From the NCBI GenBank assembly GCA_902616245.1, contig CACMSB010000001.1, positions 372,001-436,000 of the forward strand: 64,000 bases of DNA. The letters are read 5' to 3'. The notes under the pieces were generated by a model that was given only the letters and a program-made list of their open reading frames with translations, had not been told where the DNA came from and did no database searches. Of the stretch, positions 1 through 8,574 are shown in pieces (positions within the stretch are counted from its first letter, which is position 1; each line of letters starts with the position of its first letter). Made by a program: the position numbers and the translations under genes. The stretch comes from an uncultured Pelagibacteraceae bacterium (lineage in GTDB: Bacteria; Pseudomonadota; Alphaproteobacteria; Pelagibacterales; Pelagibacteraceae).

Positions 1-386
1 AATTCTGCAGAAAAAGTGGATACGTAAGAAATATTTTTGGTCGAAAAACTCATATCCCAGGAATCAATGACAAAAATTTTAATGTTAGAAATTTTCAAGA
101 AAGGGCTGCTATAAATGCACCTATCCAAGGATCTGCATCAGAAATAATGCGACTTGCTATGATTAGAATCAACGATGAGCTTGATACTAAAAAAACAAAT
201 GAATTTAATATGTTGCTTCAAATTCACGATGAATTGATTTTTGAGGTAATTGATAATGGTACTAATTCTGCTTCTAAAAAGATTAAAGATATTATGACAA
301 GTGTGAAAGATAGTGATTTGCATTCATTTTCAATACCATTATCGGTAGATGTAAACATAGGTGATAACTGGGGAGAGCTTCATTAA
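1..386 (+). CDS. polA: DNA polymerase I, C-terminal fragment (5' end outside window)
   Basis: This is the end of a family A DNA polymerase, which fills gaps during repair and Okazaki-fragment processing. The reading frame is open from base 3. The frame shows GYVRNIFGRK, then NFNVRNFQERAAINAPIQGS and EIMRLAMI, which match the O-helix/motif B to motif C part of the polymerase palm and fingers. QIHDELIFEV carries the catalytic His-Asp of motif C. The stop is TAA at 384-386. The N-terminal nuclease and proofreading parts lie upstream of the window, so their presence cannot be judged. chvI follows 51 bases downstream on the same strand. Confidence 0.95.
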   Translation, partial: FCRKSGYVRNIFGRKTHIPGINDKNFNVRNFQERAAINAPIQGSASEIMRLAMIRINDELDTKKTNEFNMLLQIHDELIFEVIDNGTNSASKKIKDIMTSVKDSDLHSFSIPLSVDVNIGDNWGELH

Positions 387-437
387 TAAACATTTAATTG
401 CCCAATTTTAAACATTTTAGTATTTTTATAGTTAAAC

Positions 438-1136
438 ATGAAACAAACAATTGCCCTTGTTGATGATGATAGAAATATATTAACTAGTTTAAGTATTGCT
501 CTAGAGAAAGAGGGTTTTAATATTCAAACTTATTTGGATGGAGAAAGTGCCTTAATAGGTTTGTCAAGAAATCCCCCAGACCTTGCAGTTATAGATATTA
601 AAATGCCAAGAATGGATGGAGAAGAATTGTTAAAAAAATTGAGAAAAAAAACATCTATGCCTGTTATCTTTTTAACTTCAAAAGATGAAGAGGTGGATGA
701 GCTTTTAGGACTAAAACTAGGGGCTGATGATTTTGTAAAAAAATCAGGTGGCTTTTCAACTAAAGTTCTTATTGAAAGAATTCGTGTTCAACTTAGAAAA
801 AAAGATAATAATTTAGAGGATAATAGAAATATAATTTCACATGGAAAATTAAAACTTGACCCTTCACAGCTAGAGTGTGAATGGGATGGCAAGCAATTAC
901 CAGATAAATTAACAACAACAGAATTCTTAATTGTAAAGGAATTAGCAAAAAGACCTGGAATTATTAAAGAAAGATCTCAATTAATGGATGTTGCTTACAG
1001 AGAAGACACAGATATTGAAGATAGAACAATAGATAGTCACGTAAAAAGGATTAGAAAAAAGTTTAAAAAAGTAGATAATAACTTTTCAGCGATAGAAACC
1101 AGATATGGTAGTGGTTATCGTTGGAATGTTAAATAA
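438..1136 (+). CDS. chvI: Response regulator ChvI (OmpR family)
   Basis: DNA-binding response regulator of 232 residues, partner of the adjacent histidine kinase. In alphaproteobacteria ChvI controls envelope, acid-stress and exopolysaccharide genes. The receiver domain occupies about 1-120, with the acidic pocket VDDD near residue 9 and phospho-acceptor Asp53 in AVIDIKMPRMDG. A winged-helix OmpR-type domain follows at about 135-230 (TIDSHVKRIRKKF, TRYGSGYRW). One oddity: where ChvI homologues have Lys-Pro-Phe-Ser after GADDF, this protein reads KKSGGFS. The conserved proline is gone and two residues appear inserted, though the Lys is kept. The stop overlaps the ATG of chvG by one base, so the pair is probably translationally coupled. 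Confidence 0.93.
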   Translation: MKQTIALVDDDRNILTSLSIALEKEGFNIQTYLDGESALIGLSRNPPDLAVIDIKMPRMDGEELLKKLRKKTSMPVIFLTSKDEEVDELLGLKLGADDFVKKSGGFSTKVLIERIRVQLRKKDNNLEDNRNIISHGKLKLDPSQLECEWDGKQLPDKLTTTEFLIVKELAKRPGIIKERSQLMDVAYREDTDIEDRTIDSHVKRIRKKFKKVDNNFSAIETRYGSGYRWNVK

Positions 1137-2668
1137 TGGCTACTTCAAAATCTAATAATCAATCTATTTTAAAAAAATTCTTAGTTATCAACTTTATTGT
1201 TTTTTTAGTGATTGGTGTATTAACATTATTTTACCTTAACACAGTAAAACCTACGCTCATTAAAAATAAAACTGCCTCGCACATAAAAATTATTGATAAT
1301 ACAACAGAAAATATTGATCGTTTAAAAATAAATTTCTCATCTGAAGATATTAGAGAGTTTCTGTTTTCCACTAAATTTTTATTTCAAAGTATAGATAGAG
1401 TACAGATATTTGATAGTGAATTTAATCTATTAGGAGATACCGACACATTAGACTTAGATCCAAATGCTTTCTCAAGAAGTCTAAACATAATTGAAATGAG
1501 TGACTTAAATAATCAAAGTATTCAAAATAAGAATTTGGAAGAGAGTAATAAAAGCTTTGAAAGTAAAGAAATATTTGAAGATTTAAAAAAGTACTCTTAT
1601 TCATCAGATTATGGAAAACCGTTAACTTACTCTAAAGAAAACTATGATCAATTTTTATTAGTAACTGTTAAAAATGTAGTCAGTGAAAACAAAACAATAG
1701 GCTATTTAGCTATTACTGAAAATGCCAATGAAATAAAGGTTGCAATAGATGAAAGAAGAAATTTTATAATCAGAACTGCTTTGCTTGTCGCATTAGTAAT
1801 TTTAATTTTTTCATATGTATTAAATAGATACTTCTTAAAACCAATTAAAAATTTGGTTCAATATACAAATATTATAAAAAACAAAAGTAAGGAAAAGACC
1901 AATATTGGAAATATAAAAAAAAGAAATGACGAATTGGGAAAATTATCAAATTCTCTTGATGAAATGACTAATGAATTAAACAAAAGAATTACTACAGCAG
2001 AAAATTATTCAACAGATCTTTTGCATGAAATCAGAAATCCTTTAGCATCTCTAAAAAGTGCCTCTGAGATAATTTCTGAGACAAATGATAAATCTCAAAG
2101 AAACAAATTAATTAATATAGTATCACATGACGTAGAGAGAATTGAAAGATTAATAACCGATTACTCTCAAATGCTAAGAGATGAGGCTGCAATTTCCTCT
2201 GAGAAAATGCAAAAATTAAATTTAAAAGAGATTGCCCAATCTGTTGTTGACGATTTTAACAGTATCTATGAAACAAAAAAATCGATTGGAATTAAATTGA
2301 AATCTAATGGAATTAAAAATTATAGTATCTTAGGGATAGAAAATAGAATTGAACAAATTATTGCAAACTTATTAGAAAACTCAATTTCTTTTAGTGAAAA
2401 TAATCAAGAAATTAACGTTGAAATATCAAAAGATAAAAATGACAAAATTAAATTAGTTGTCGTTGATCAGGGATCTGGATTTAGTGAAAAGGATACAAAT
2501 AAGATATTTAATAGATTTTATAGTAATAGACCTGAAAACTTTGGAGAACATTCGGGTTTGGGATTAAATATTGTCAAAAATTTAGTTGAAATTCATGGTG
2601 GTGAAATCAACGCATCAAATAATAAAGATAAAGGGGCAAGAATTGAAATAATTTTCCCAGAAGCATAA
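1136..2668 (+). CDS. chvG: Sensor histidine kinase ChvG
   Basis: Membrane histidine kinase of 510 residues, cognate to ChvI. There is an N-terminal membrane segment at about 15-35, a periplasmic sensor region to about 210, a second membrane segment at about 211-231, then HAMP. The dimerisation/phosphoacceptor motif LLHEIRNPLASL has His297. The ATPase domain shows the N-box (EQIIANLLENS), DQGSGF and GLGLNIVKNLVEIHGG. In the family the periplasmic domain senses acid or envelope stress, in some species through an inhibitor (ExoR). No exoR is seen in this window. ahcY follows after 44 bases. In Rhizobiales the PTS-type genes hprK, an EIIA gene and ptsH normally lie at this junction. They are absent here. 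Confidence 0.92.
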   Translation: MATSKSNNQSILKKFLVINFIVFLVIGVLTLFYLNTVKPTLIKNKTASHIKIIDNTTENIDRLKINFSSEDIREFLFSTKFLFQSIDRVQIFDSEFNLLGDTDTLDLDPNAFSRSLNIIEMSDLNNQSIQNKNLEESNKSFESKEIFEDLKKYSYSSDYGKPLTYSKENYDQFLLVTVKNVVSENKTIGYLAITENANEIKVAIDERRNFIIRTALLVALVILIFSYVLNRYFLKPIKNLVQYTNIIKNKSKEKTNIGNIKKRNDELGKLSNSLDEMTNELNKRITTAENYSTDLLHEIRNPLASLKSASEIISETNDKSQRNKLINIVSHDVERIERLITDYSQMLRDEAAISSEKMQKLNLKEIAQSVVDDFNSIYETKKSIGIKLKSNGIKNYSILGIENRIEQIIANLLENSISFSENNQEINVEISKDKNDKIKLVVVDQGSGFSEKDTNKIFNRFYSNRPENFGEHSGLGLNIVKNLVEIHGGEINASNNKDKGARIEIIFPEA

Positions 2669-2712
2669 ATCTTTGTTGATATATTAAGTGAAATTGTTAA
2701 AAGCCTCTTTCT

Positions 2713-3999
2713 ATGGAAGATTATAAAGTAAAAGATATATCCCAAGCGGAATTTGGAAGAAAAGAAATTTCATTGGCTGAAACTGAAATGCCAGGATTAA
2801 TGGCTCTTAGAGAAGAATATAAGGGTAAAAAACCTTTAAATGGAGCTCGGATTGTTGGTTGTTTACACATGACAATACAAACAGCTGTCTTAATAGAAAC
2901 TTTAGTTGATTTAGGAGCCGAAGTAAGATGGTCCTCATGTAATATTTTTTCGACACAAGACCATGCAGCAGCAGCAATTGCAAAAGCTGGCATTCCTGTA
3001 TTTGCTTGGAAAGGCGAAACAGAAGAAGAATATTGGTGGTGTGTAAAGCAAACTATTGAAGGAAAAGATGGCTGGAAACCAAATATGATACTTGATGATG
3101 GTGGCGATCTTACAGCATTGATGCACAAAGATTATAAAGAATTATTAAATGATGTTAAAGGTTTATCAGAAGAGACAACTACAGGAGTTTTGGCATTAAA
3201 AAAAATGGAAAGTGAAGGTAATTTACTTGTCCCAGCAATAAATGTTAATGACTCAGTAACAAAATCTAAGTTCGACAATTTATATGGTTGCCGAGAAAGT
3301 TTAGTTGATGGAATTAAAAGAGCTACTGACGTAATGATGTCAGGTAAGGTAGCTATTGTGGCTGGATTTGGAGATGTTGGAAAGGGAAGTGCTGCTTCTC
3401 TTCGTCAAAGCGGTGCAAGAGTTATGGTTACAGAAACAGACCCAATTTGTGCTCTCCAAGCTGCAATGGAAGGTTATGAAGTAGTTTTAATGGATGAGAT
3501 GATAAAAGAAGCTGACATTGTTGTTACGGCAACAGGAAATAAAGATATTGTGACAGCTGACCATATGAGAGAAATGAAAGATAGAGCAATTCTATGCAAT
3601 ATTGGTCACTTTGATAATGAGATCCAAGTAGATGCTCTTAAAAATTATAAATGGGATGAAATAAAACCACAAGTTCACGAAATTACATTGCCGGATGGAA
3701 AAAGAATTATTTTATTAGCAGAAGGTAGATTGGTTAATCTTGGATGTGCAACAGGACACCCAAGTTTTGTAATGAGTGCTTCTTTTACAAATCAAGTAAC
3801 AGCTCAGATAGAATTATGGAATAACTCAGATAAATATGAGAAAAAAGTATATGTTTTACCTAAACATTTAGATGAGAAAGTAGCCAGACTTCATTTAGAA
3901 AAAGTTGGAGCTAAATTAACCAAATTATCAGATGATCAAGCAAAATATATAAGTGTAACACCAGAAGGACCTTATAAACCAGATGCCTATCGCTACTAA
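2713..3999 (+). CDS. ahcY: Adenosylhomocysteinase
   Basis: S-adenosyl-L-homocysteine hydrolase, 428 residues, which splits SAH into adenosine and homocysteine and so removes the product inhibitor of SAM-dependent methylation. Family hallmarks: [16 protein letters not shown] and [19 protein letters not shown] near the N-terminus, the substrate stretch ILDDGGDLT, the NAD-binding glycine motif [16 protein letters not shown] near residue 216, and a C-terminal Lys/Tyr tail (YKPDAYRY). The length is that of the shorter alphaproteobacterial form. The 44-base leader from chvG is too short to hold a typical SAH riboswitch with expression platform. The end overlaps tsaE by 17 bases. Confidence 0.97.
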   Translation: MEDYKVKDISQAEFGRKEISLAETEMPGLMALREEYKGKKPLNGARIVGCLHMTIQTAVLIETLVDLGAEVRWSSCNIFSTQDHAAAAIAKAGIPVFAWKGETEEEYWWCVKQTIEGKDGWKPNMILDDGGDLTALMHKDYKELLNDVKGLSEETTTGVLALKKMESEGNLLVPAINVNDSVTKSKFDNLYGCRESLVDGIKRATDVMMSGKVAIVAGFGDVGKGSAASLRQSGARVMVTETDPICALQAAMEGYEVVLMDEMIKEADIVVTATGNKDIVTADHMREMKDRAILCNIGHFDNEIQVDALKNYKWDEIKPQVHEITLPDGKRIILLAEGRLVNLGCATGHPSFVMSASFTNQVTAQIELWNNSDKYEKKVYVLPKHLDEKVARLHLEKVGAKLTKLSDDQAKYISVTPEGPYKPDAYRY

Positions 4000-4465
4000 A
4001 AGTAGCAAAATAGATATTTCAAAAGAAATTATCACACAAAAAATTGCTGAAAAAATTGCAAGTAAAGTTAGCAAAAATACAACTTTACTTTTTTATGGAA
4101 AGATAGGAGTTGGTAAGACTACATTTATTAGGTATCTAATTAATTATCTTCAAACAAAAAATGGTTTAGAAAAAACAGAAATACCTAGTCCAACTTTTAA
4201 TATTATAAATGAATATGAGATTAATTCTTTGACTGTTAGACATTTTGATCTTTACAGAATTAAAGATAAAAAAGAATTAAATAACTTAGGAATTAATGAA
4301 AACTCAGAAGATTTTGCTAGATTAATTGAATGGCCTGAAATCTTGGGTCAAAATATAAAAAGTACTTTTACATTAAAATTTGAATATGATGAAAAGCTTG
4401 AAAATAGGTACTTAATTATATCTAATAATATTGATTTTAACTTTAATGAATTTGAAAAAATTTAA
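3983..4465 (+). CDS. tsaE: tRNA threonylcarbamoyladenosine biosynthesis ATPase TsaE
   Basis: Small P-loop ATPase (160 residues) that works with TsaB and TsaD to make t6A37 in ANN-decoding tRNAs. The Walker A motif [10 protein letters not shown] lies near residues 39-48. [18 protein letters not shown] and LIEWPE match the conserved TsaE core. The proposed ATG lies inside the last codons of ahcY, an overlap of 17 bases. No better start exists upstream in frame, but an ATT or other later start cannot be excluded. The tsaE-kinase-nucleotidyltransferase order that follows is typical of alphaproteobacteria. Confidence 0.9.
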   Translation: MPIATKSSKIDISKEIITQKIAEKIASKVSKNTTLLFYGKIGVGKTTFIRYLINYLQTKNGLEKTEIPSPTFNIINEYEINSLTVRHFDLYRIKDKKELNNLGINENSEDFARLIEWPEILGQNIKSTFTLKFEYDEKLENRYLIISNNIDFNFNEFEKI

Positions 4466-5378
4466 AAAACTATCAGGAGATGCATCTTTTAGACAATTTT
4501 ATAGAACAAATAATTCAGTTTTAGTTTATAGCAAAACTCAAAAGCGATCAAACCTGTTAAATTATGATGCAGTTAACAAAATATTGATTAAAAATAAAAT
4601 ATTAGCACCAGGTTTAATTAGTCAAAATTACAAAAAAAATTTTATAGAAATTGAGGATTTCGGCAATAAAAACATGTTGGATAAAATTAAATCCTCAAAA
4701 ACTAAATTAAATGAATACAAAAGAATAATAAAAATTTTATATCAAATTCAAAAAATTAAAAATTTTAAAACTCAAAATTTTCTTAAAAAAAAATTTAATT
4801 TATCAAACTATTCAAAAGCTAAAATACTTAAAGAGTCATACCTTTTTTTGGATTGGTATTTAGCAGCAAATAAATTAATTATTCAAAAAGGACATTTAAA
4901 AAAAAATCTCAAAAAAATAATAGATAATTTGTATTTAAATTTAAAAATCAAACACAAAGTGTTTGTACATAGAGATTTTCACGTCTCAAACATGATGTTT
5001 TATAAAAATAAAATCGCTTTAATAGATAGTCAAGATGCTGTCTTGGGTAATCCAGCATATGATTTGGCCTCACTTATAGATGATGTAAGAATTAAAACTT
5101 CAAATAGTTTTAAGTCAAATATTTTAAAAGTATTTCTTTATAAATTTAAGTATAAAAATGAATCTCAATTTGTTAATGATTTTGAAATTTTATCAGTTTT
5201 AAGAAATCTAAAAATAATTGGTATATTCACAAGACTTGCAAAAAGAGATAAAAAAAGAAAATATCTAAAATTAATTCCTTATGCGTGGAAATTAATCGAT
5301 AATCGTATTAAAAATAATCCAAATTTCCGTGATTTAAAAAATCTTCTACAAAAAAACCCAAGAATAAAAAAAATATGA
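4446..5378 (+). CDS. amgK: AmgK-like N-acetylmuramate/N-acetylglucosamine anomeric kinase
   Basis: Phosphotransferase of the APH fold, related to AmgK, which phosphorylates the anomeric carbon of MurNAc/GlcNAc during peptidoglycan recycling. Visible motifs are the N-terminal [14 protein letters not shown] (typical AmgK opening), the catalytic loop VFVHRDFHVSNMMF and the metal-binding LIDSQDAVLGNPAYDLASL. I chose ATG 4446 (311 codons with stop) over an in-frame TTG at 4431, because family proteins begin just before the LSGDAS motif. It overlaps tsaE by 20 bases and the next gene by 4 (ATGA). The pairing with a murU-like gene supports the role. The substrate is inferred, not shown. Confidence 0.82.
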   Translation: MNLKKFKKLSGDASFRQFYRTNNSVLVYSKTQKRSNLLNYDAVNKILIKNKILAPGLISQNYKKNFIEIEDFGNKNMLDKIKSSKTKLNEYKRIIKILYQIQKIKNFKTQNFLKKKFNLSNYSKAKILKESYLFLDWYLAANKLIIQKGHLKKNLKKIIDNLYLNLKIKHKVFVHRDFHVSNMMFYKNKIALIDSQDAVLGNPAYDLASLIDDVRIKTSNSFKSNILKVFLYKFKYKNESQFVNDFEILSVLRNLKIIGIFTRLAKRDKKRKYLKLIPYAWKLIDNRIKNNPNFRDLKNLLQKNPRIKKI

Positions 5379-6067
5379 AAATTAAAACAGCAATAATTTT
5401 ATGTGCAGGATTTGGAAAAAGATTAATGCCATTAACTGAGAAAACACCAAAACCACTCTTAAAAATTAATGAGATTAGCTTATTAGAAAATACCATAAAC
5501 TTGATAAAAGTATTAGAAATAAAATCTATAAAAATTAATACTTTCTATTTAAGCGATAAAATAAAAGATTTCATTTTTTCAAATAATTTTGGTTTAGAAA
5601 TTCAAATTATAGAAGATGGTAAAGAAATATTAGATACAGGGGGTGGTATTTTAAATGTAGTTAATAATTCAGTTGAAACAGATTTTATAGTTTTTAATCC
5701 TGATACAATTTGGAACGCTGAATATGCAAATGAAATTAAGAAGATGGAAAATATATATTTTAAAAATAACTTAGAAAATATTTTAATGGTTGTAAAAAAA
5801 GATTTAAGTTTTGATAAAAGATTTAAAGGCGATTTTTCTTTGGATGGCAAAAATTTAAAAAAGAATAATGATAAAAATTATATTTATACAGGGTGTCAAA
5901 TTATAAATAAAAAAATATTTAAAAATTTATCAAAAAAAATATTTTCAATAAATGAGATTTGGGATAATTACATTAAAAAAGAAAATTTGTATGGTTTCGA
6001 GAGTGGTATTGAGTTTCTTCATTTAACAGATAAAGATATTTACGAAAAACTTCTTCAAAAAAGTTAG
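5375..6067 (+). CDS. murU: MurU-like sugar-1-phosphate nucleotidyltransferase
   Basis: Nucleotidyltransferase of 230 residues expected to convert MurNAc-1-phosphate and UTP to UDP-MurNAc, using the product of the adjacent kinase. This gives a recycling route that bypasses MurA/MurB. The N-terminus has the family signature ILCAGFGKRLMPLTEKTPKP with its Lys. VFNPDTIW holds the metal-binding Asp, and DTGGGI matches the nucleotide-binding loop. It is coupled to the kinase by a 4-base overlap. It could instead act on another sugar-1-phosphate (GlmU or RmlA families share the fold). The context favours MurU. It converges on gpmA with a 4-base overlap. Confidence 0.8.
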   Translation: MKIKTAIILCAGFGKRLMPLTEKTPKPLLKINEISLLENTINLIKVLEIKSIKINTFYLSDKIKDFIFSNNFGLEIQIIEDGKEILDTGGGILNVVNNSVETDFIVFNPDTIWNAEYANEIKKMENIYFKNNLENILMVVKKDLSFDKRFKGDFSLDGKNLKKNNDKNYIYTGCQIINKKIFKNLSKKIFSINEIWDNYIKKENLYGFESGIEFLHLTDKDIYEKLLQKS

Positions 6068-6774
6068 AATTTAATTAAATCCCTAGATCTACTCTGATCT
6101 AGGTATTTAGCTTCTTTTATATTCTTTTTTTCAAATTTCAAAAGTAAAGGATTTCCTGTTGGTATTTCAAGTTTAGAAATTTCATTGTCATCAATTTTAA
6201 ATAAATATTTCAAAAGTGATCTAATAGAATTACCATGAGCAGATATAATTATATTATCCTTTAAATTTTTCTCTATGTTTTCAACAAAATAGGGCACAAC
6301 TCTTTCATACGTATCTTTAAGAGACTCTGTATCTGGAATTAGGTTACGGGGTATATCATTGTAAATACTTATATTTTTTGGATGGTATGGACTATTTATA
6401 TTTAAAGGTTTTGGTGGATTATCCCAAGATCTTCTGAATTTGTGAACTTCTTCTTCTCCTAATTTTTTTCTCATTTCATCTTTGTTTAATCCTGTCAGAG
6501 ATCCGTAGTGCCTTTCATTTAATTGCCAGGCTTTAATCATATTATCTGGTTTTACTCTGATTGTATTTAAAATGAGTTTTAAAGTATCAATCGATCTTAG
6601 TTGATAAGAAGTATAAAAATGTTTGATTTCTAAATTTAATTTTTTTATTAACTCTCCAGCTTTACAGGCTTCCAGTTTTCCTTGTGGTGCGAGTTCAACG
6701 TCGACCCATCCTGTAAATTTATTTTCTAAATTCCATTCGCTTTGACCATGTCTAACAAGTATTAAGTGACTCAT
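6064..6774 (-). CDS. gpmA: 2,3-bisphosphoglycerate-dependent phosphoglycerate mutase
   Basis: Cytosolic glycolytic/gluconeogenic mutase of 236 residues interconverting 3- and 2-phosphoglycerate. The phosphohistidine motif LVRHGQSEWN is at the N-terminus (His9), followed by NKFTGWVDVELAPQG. LNERHYGSLTGLNK and ISAHGNSIRSLLKYLF (second catalytic His) complete the active site. The length and motifs distinguish it from broader histidine phosphatases. It is transcribed alone on the minus strand between two plus-strand groups, with 26 bases to the divergent VanZ-like gene. Confidence 0.95.
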   Translation of the reverse strand: MSHLILVRHGQSEWNLENKFTGWVDVELAPQGKLEACKAGELIKKLNLEIKHFYTSYQLRSIDTLKLILNTIRVKPDNMIKAWQLNERHYGSLTGLNKDEMRKKLGEEEVHKFRRSWDNPPKPLNINSPYHPKNISIYNDIPRNLIPDTESLKDTYERVVPYFVENIEKNLKDNIIISAHGNSIRSLLKYLFKIDDNEISKLEIPTGNPLLLKFEKKNIKEAKYLDQSRSRDLIKF

Positions 6775-6800
6775 TTGTGAGAATTTAATATAGATTAACT

Positions 6801-7172
6801 ATGAATTACATAAAGCAGTTTTTTTATTTCCTGAACTTAATTTTATTCCTTTTTTACTTATATCCAGGAAGTATTTTAGGTTATATTTTATATGGAAATT
6901 TTAAAACTCAGCCACAAATAACTGGAGATTTTATAGTATCGTCAAATCACGTTTATGTTTTTTTTGTTCTATCAATTATAGGATTTTACGTTTTTAAACA
7001 TAAACTAAAAAATATAATTATATATTTAATTTCGATTTCAATTATTTTAGAATTTTTGCATTTAATAATTCCACAAAGAACATTTGAAATAGCTGATTTG
7101 TTTGGTAATATGATAGGCGTACTTATATCATTTTTAGTTTTTAAAATAATTTATAAAGGTAGATTGCAATGA
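6801..7172 (+). CDS. VanZ-like membrane protein
   Basis: Small integral membrane protein of 123 residues with about four hydrophobic segments (roughly 7-27, 46-65, 70-90 and 100-118). The stretch EFLHLIIPQRTFEIADLFGNMIGVLIS resembles the VanZ-family pattern of an acidic residue followed by an Asn-Gly pair in the last helix (DxxxNxxG). The biochemical role of most VanZ homologues is unknown. Teicoplanin resistance applies to only one member. It overlaps the next gene by four bases (ATGA), so it is likely co-transcribed with the ATP synthase zeta gene, though no functional link is evident. Confidence 0.65.
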   Translation: MNYIKQFFYFLNLILFLFYLYPGSILGYILYGNFKTQPQITGDFIVSSNHVYVFFVLSIIGFYVFKHKLKNIIIYLISISIILEFLHLIIPQRTFEIADLFGNMIGVLISFLVFKIIYKGRLQ

Positions 7173-7477
7173 GTTCATTCGATGAAAGAAAAAAAGGTTT
7201 TGAAAAAAAATTTGCACATGATGAGGAAAAACAATTTAAAATTAATGCAAGAAAAAATAAATATTTAGGAGAGTGGGCCTCACAAATTCTGGGATATGAT
7301 GAGGAAAAAAAAAATCAATATATTCAAGATGTAATTAAAGCAGATTTTGCTGAGGCAGGTGATGAAGATGTTTATAGAAAGCTTTATGGAGATTTAAAAG
7401 ACAAAAATATATCAGAAGACCAAATCAGAAAAAAAATGCAAGAATGTAATGAAAAAGCAACTACTGAAGTTAGTTAG
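7169..7477 (+). CDS. ATP synthase zeta subunit (DUF1476, F1 inhibitor)
   Basis: Protein of 102 residues matching the alphaproteobacterial DUF1476 family. Its Paracoccus denitrificans member is the zeta subunit that blocks rotation of F1-ATPase in the hydrolytic direction. Visible hallmarks are SSFDERKKGFEKKFAHDEE at the N-terminus, the inhibitory region in the best-studied member, then ARKNKYLGEWAS and ADFAEAGDEDVYRKL. The protein is charged, helical and has no signal peptide. It lies away from any ATP synthase operon, as is usual. It overlaps its upstream neighbour by 4 bases and its downstream neighbour by 29. Whether this SAR11 version still inhibits is not known from sequence. Confidence 0.88.
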   Translation: MSSFDERKKGFEKKFAHDEEKQFKINARKNKYLGEWASQILGYDEEKKNQYIQDVIKADFAEAGDEDVYRKLYGDLKDKNISEDQIRKKMQECNEKATTEVS

Positions 7478-7961
7478 TTTTCTATTTCTATTTACATTTG
7501 TAGCAACAAATTACTTACTATCAGAAACAGTCCTAATTTCAGATAACATTAAAATAATCGATGGTGATACAATTTTATTAGATAATAAAAAAATTCGTTT
7601 TTCAGGAATAGATGCTCCAGAAACTAAATTTAAAGGAAAGCAACAGTTTTGTTTAAAAAATAAAAAAAAAATTAATTGTGGAAAAATTTCAAAAAATTCT
7701 CTTACAGAAAAAATTATAAATAAAAAATTAAAATGTTTAATCGAACCCCAAAAAGACTATTTTGGTAGGTATTTAGGTGAGTGTTTTATCAATAATGAGA
7801 GTGTTTCAGCTTACATGGTAAGAAATGGATTAGCCTTCGACTATCCAAAATATTCAAAAAAAAAATATTCTAAAGATCAAATTTATGCAAAAAACAATAA
7901 GTTAGGTTTATGGAGTATGGAATTTGATTATCCATGGATATGGAGAAAAAATAATAGATAA
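7449..7961 (+). CDS. Secreted staphylococcal-nuclease-like (thermonuclease) protein
   Basis: SNase-fold protein of 170 residues with a signal peptide (MKKQLLKLVSFLFLFTFVATNYL). The nuclease core shows IKIIDGDTILLDNKKIRFSGIDAPE, which holds the metal-binding Asp residues and the catalytic Arg region. It is followed by KDYFGRYLGECF and VSAYMVRNGLAFDYPKY. The C-terminal GLWSMEFDYPWIWRK is typical of bacterial SNase-like periplasmic proteins. It probably degrades nucleic acid in the periplasm or outside the cell, but some family members have lost activity. The start lies 29 bases inside the previous gene. Confidence 0.85.
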   Translation: MKKQLLKLVSFLFLFTFVATNYLLSETVLISDNIKIIDGDTILLDNKKIRFSGIDAPETKFKGKQQFCLKNKKKINCGKISKNSLTEKIINKKLKCLIEPQKDYFGRYLGECFINNESVSAYMVRNGLAFDYPKYSKKKYSKDQIYAKNNKLGLWSMEFDYPWIWRKNNR

Positions 7962-7974
7962 TTTATATTAAACT

Positions 7975-8574
7975 GTGATTCTTTTTAGAAAGTATTTTTT
8001 AGTTTTTGGTCTATTATTTTCAACTGCTTGTTCATCGATACCTCAAAATACATCAGATGGCTGCTCAATATTTTCTGAAAGATATCTTTGGTATAAACAT
8101 GCAAAAAAAACTGAAAAAAAGTGGGGGACACCAGTCAACTTACAATTAGCAATAATAAAAATGGAATCTGATTTTGACTGGCTTGCTAAGCCTGCTCGTC
8201 AAAAATTATTTAAAGTTATACCTTATAAAAGACCTTCTAGTTCATTTGGATACTCACAAGCTATTAAAGGCACTTGGAAACAATATAAAGATGAGACTGG
8301 AAATAAATATGCTTTAAGAACTAGATTTAAAGATAGTGTTGATTTTATCGGCTGGTATACAAATAAAACAGAAAAAATTTTAAAAGTTTCAAAAAAAGAT
8401 GCTTTCAAACAATATATTGCTTATCATGAAGGCTGGGGAAATTATAAAAATTATAAAAGTAATCAGAAAGTTATTGTATTGGCAAAAAAAGTAGAGGGAT
8501 ATTCAAATAAATTCAAGAAACAGCTTAATAAATGTAGTCAATCTTTAACTACTAAAAAATATATTATTTTTTAA
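7975..8574 (+). CDS. Lytic-transglycosylase-like (SLT domain) lipoprotein
   Basis: Lipoprotein of 199 residues beginning at GTG 7975. The signal peptide ends in FSTACSS, with the lipobox Cys at residue 19. The mature part has a lysozyme-like goose/SLT arrangement: LAIIKMESDFDW places the catalytic Glu in the usual context, then SSSFGYSQAIKGTWKQYK (the Gly-Tyr-x-Gln motif) and YIAYHEGWGNYKNY. It probably cleaves peptidoglycan glycan strands at the outer membrane. It is 13 bases after the nuclease gene, and its 3' end overlaps the convergent RND gene by 11 bases. Confidence 0.8.
   Translation: MILFRKYFLVFGLLFSTACSSIPQNTSDGCSIFSERYLWYKHAKKTEKKWGTPVNLQLAIIKMESDFDWLAKPARQKLFKVIPYKRPSSSFGYSQAIKGTWKQYKDETGNKYALRTRFKDSVDFIGWYTNKTEKILKVSKKDAFKQYIAYHEGWGNYKNYKSNQKVIVLAKKVEGYSNKFKKQLNKCSQSLTTKKYIIF

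Noticed and set aside
2669..2712. Possible SAH or SAM riboswitch before ahcY
   Set aside because: Only 44 A/T-rich bases lie between chvG and ahcY and no conserved stem is visible.
2721..3128. 135-codon open frame antisense to ahcY
   Set aside because: Its composition (many Ser, Cys, Pro) is the mirror of the strongly conserved ahcY; no family features.
4431..4445. TTG start extending the AmgK-like gene by five codons
   Set aside because: The ATG at 4446 sits directly before the conserved KKLSGDAS region and fits family length.
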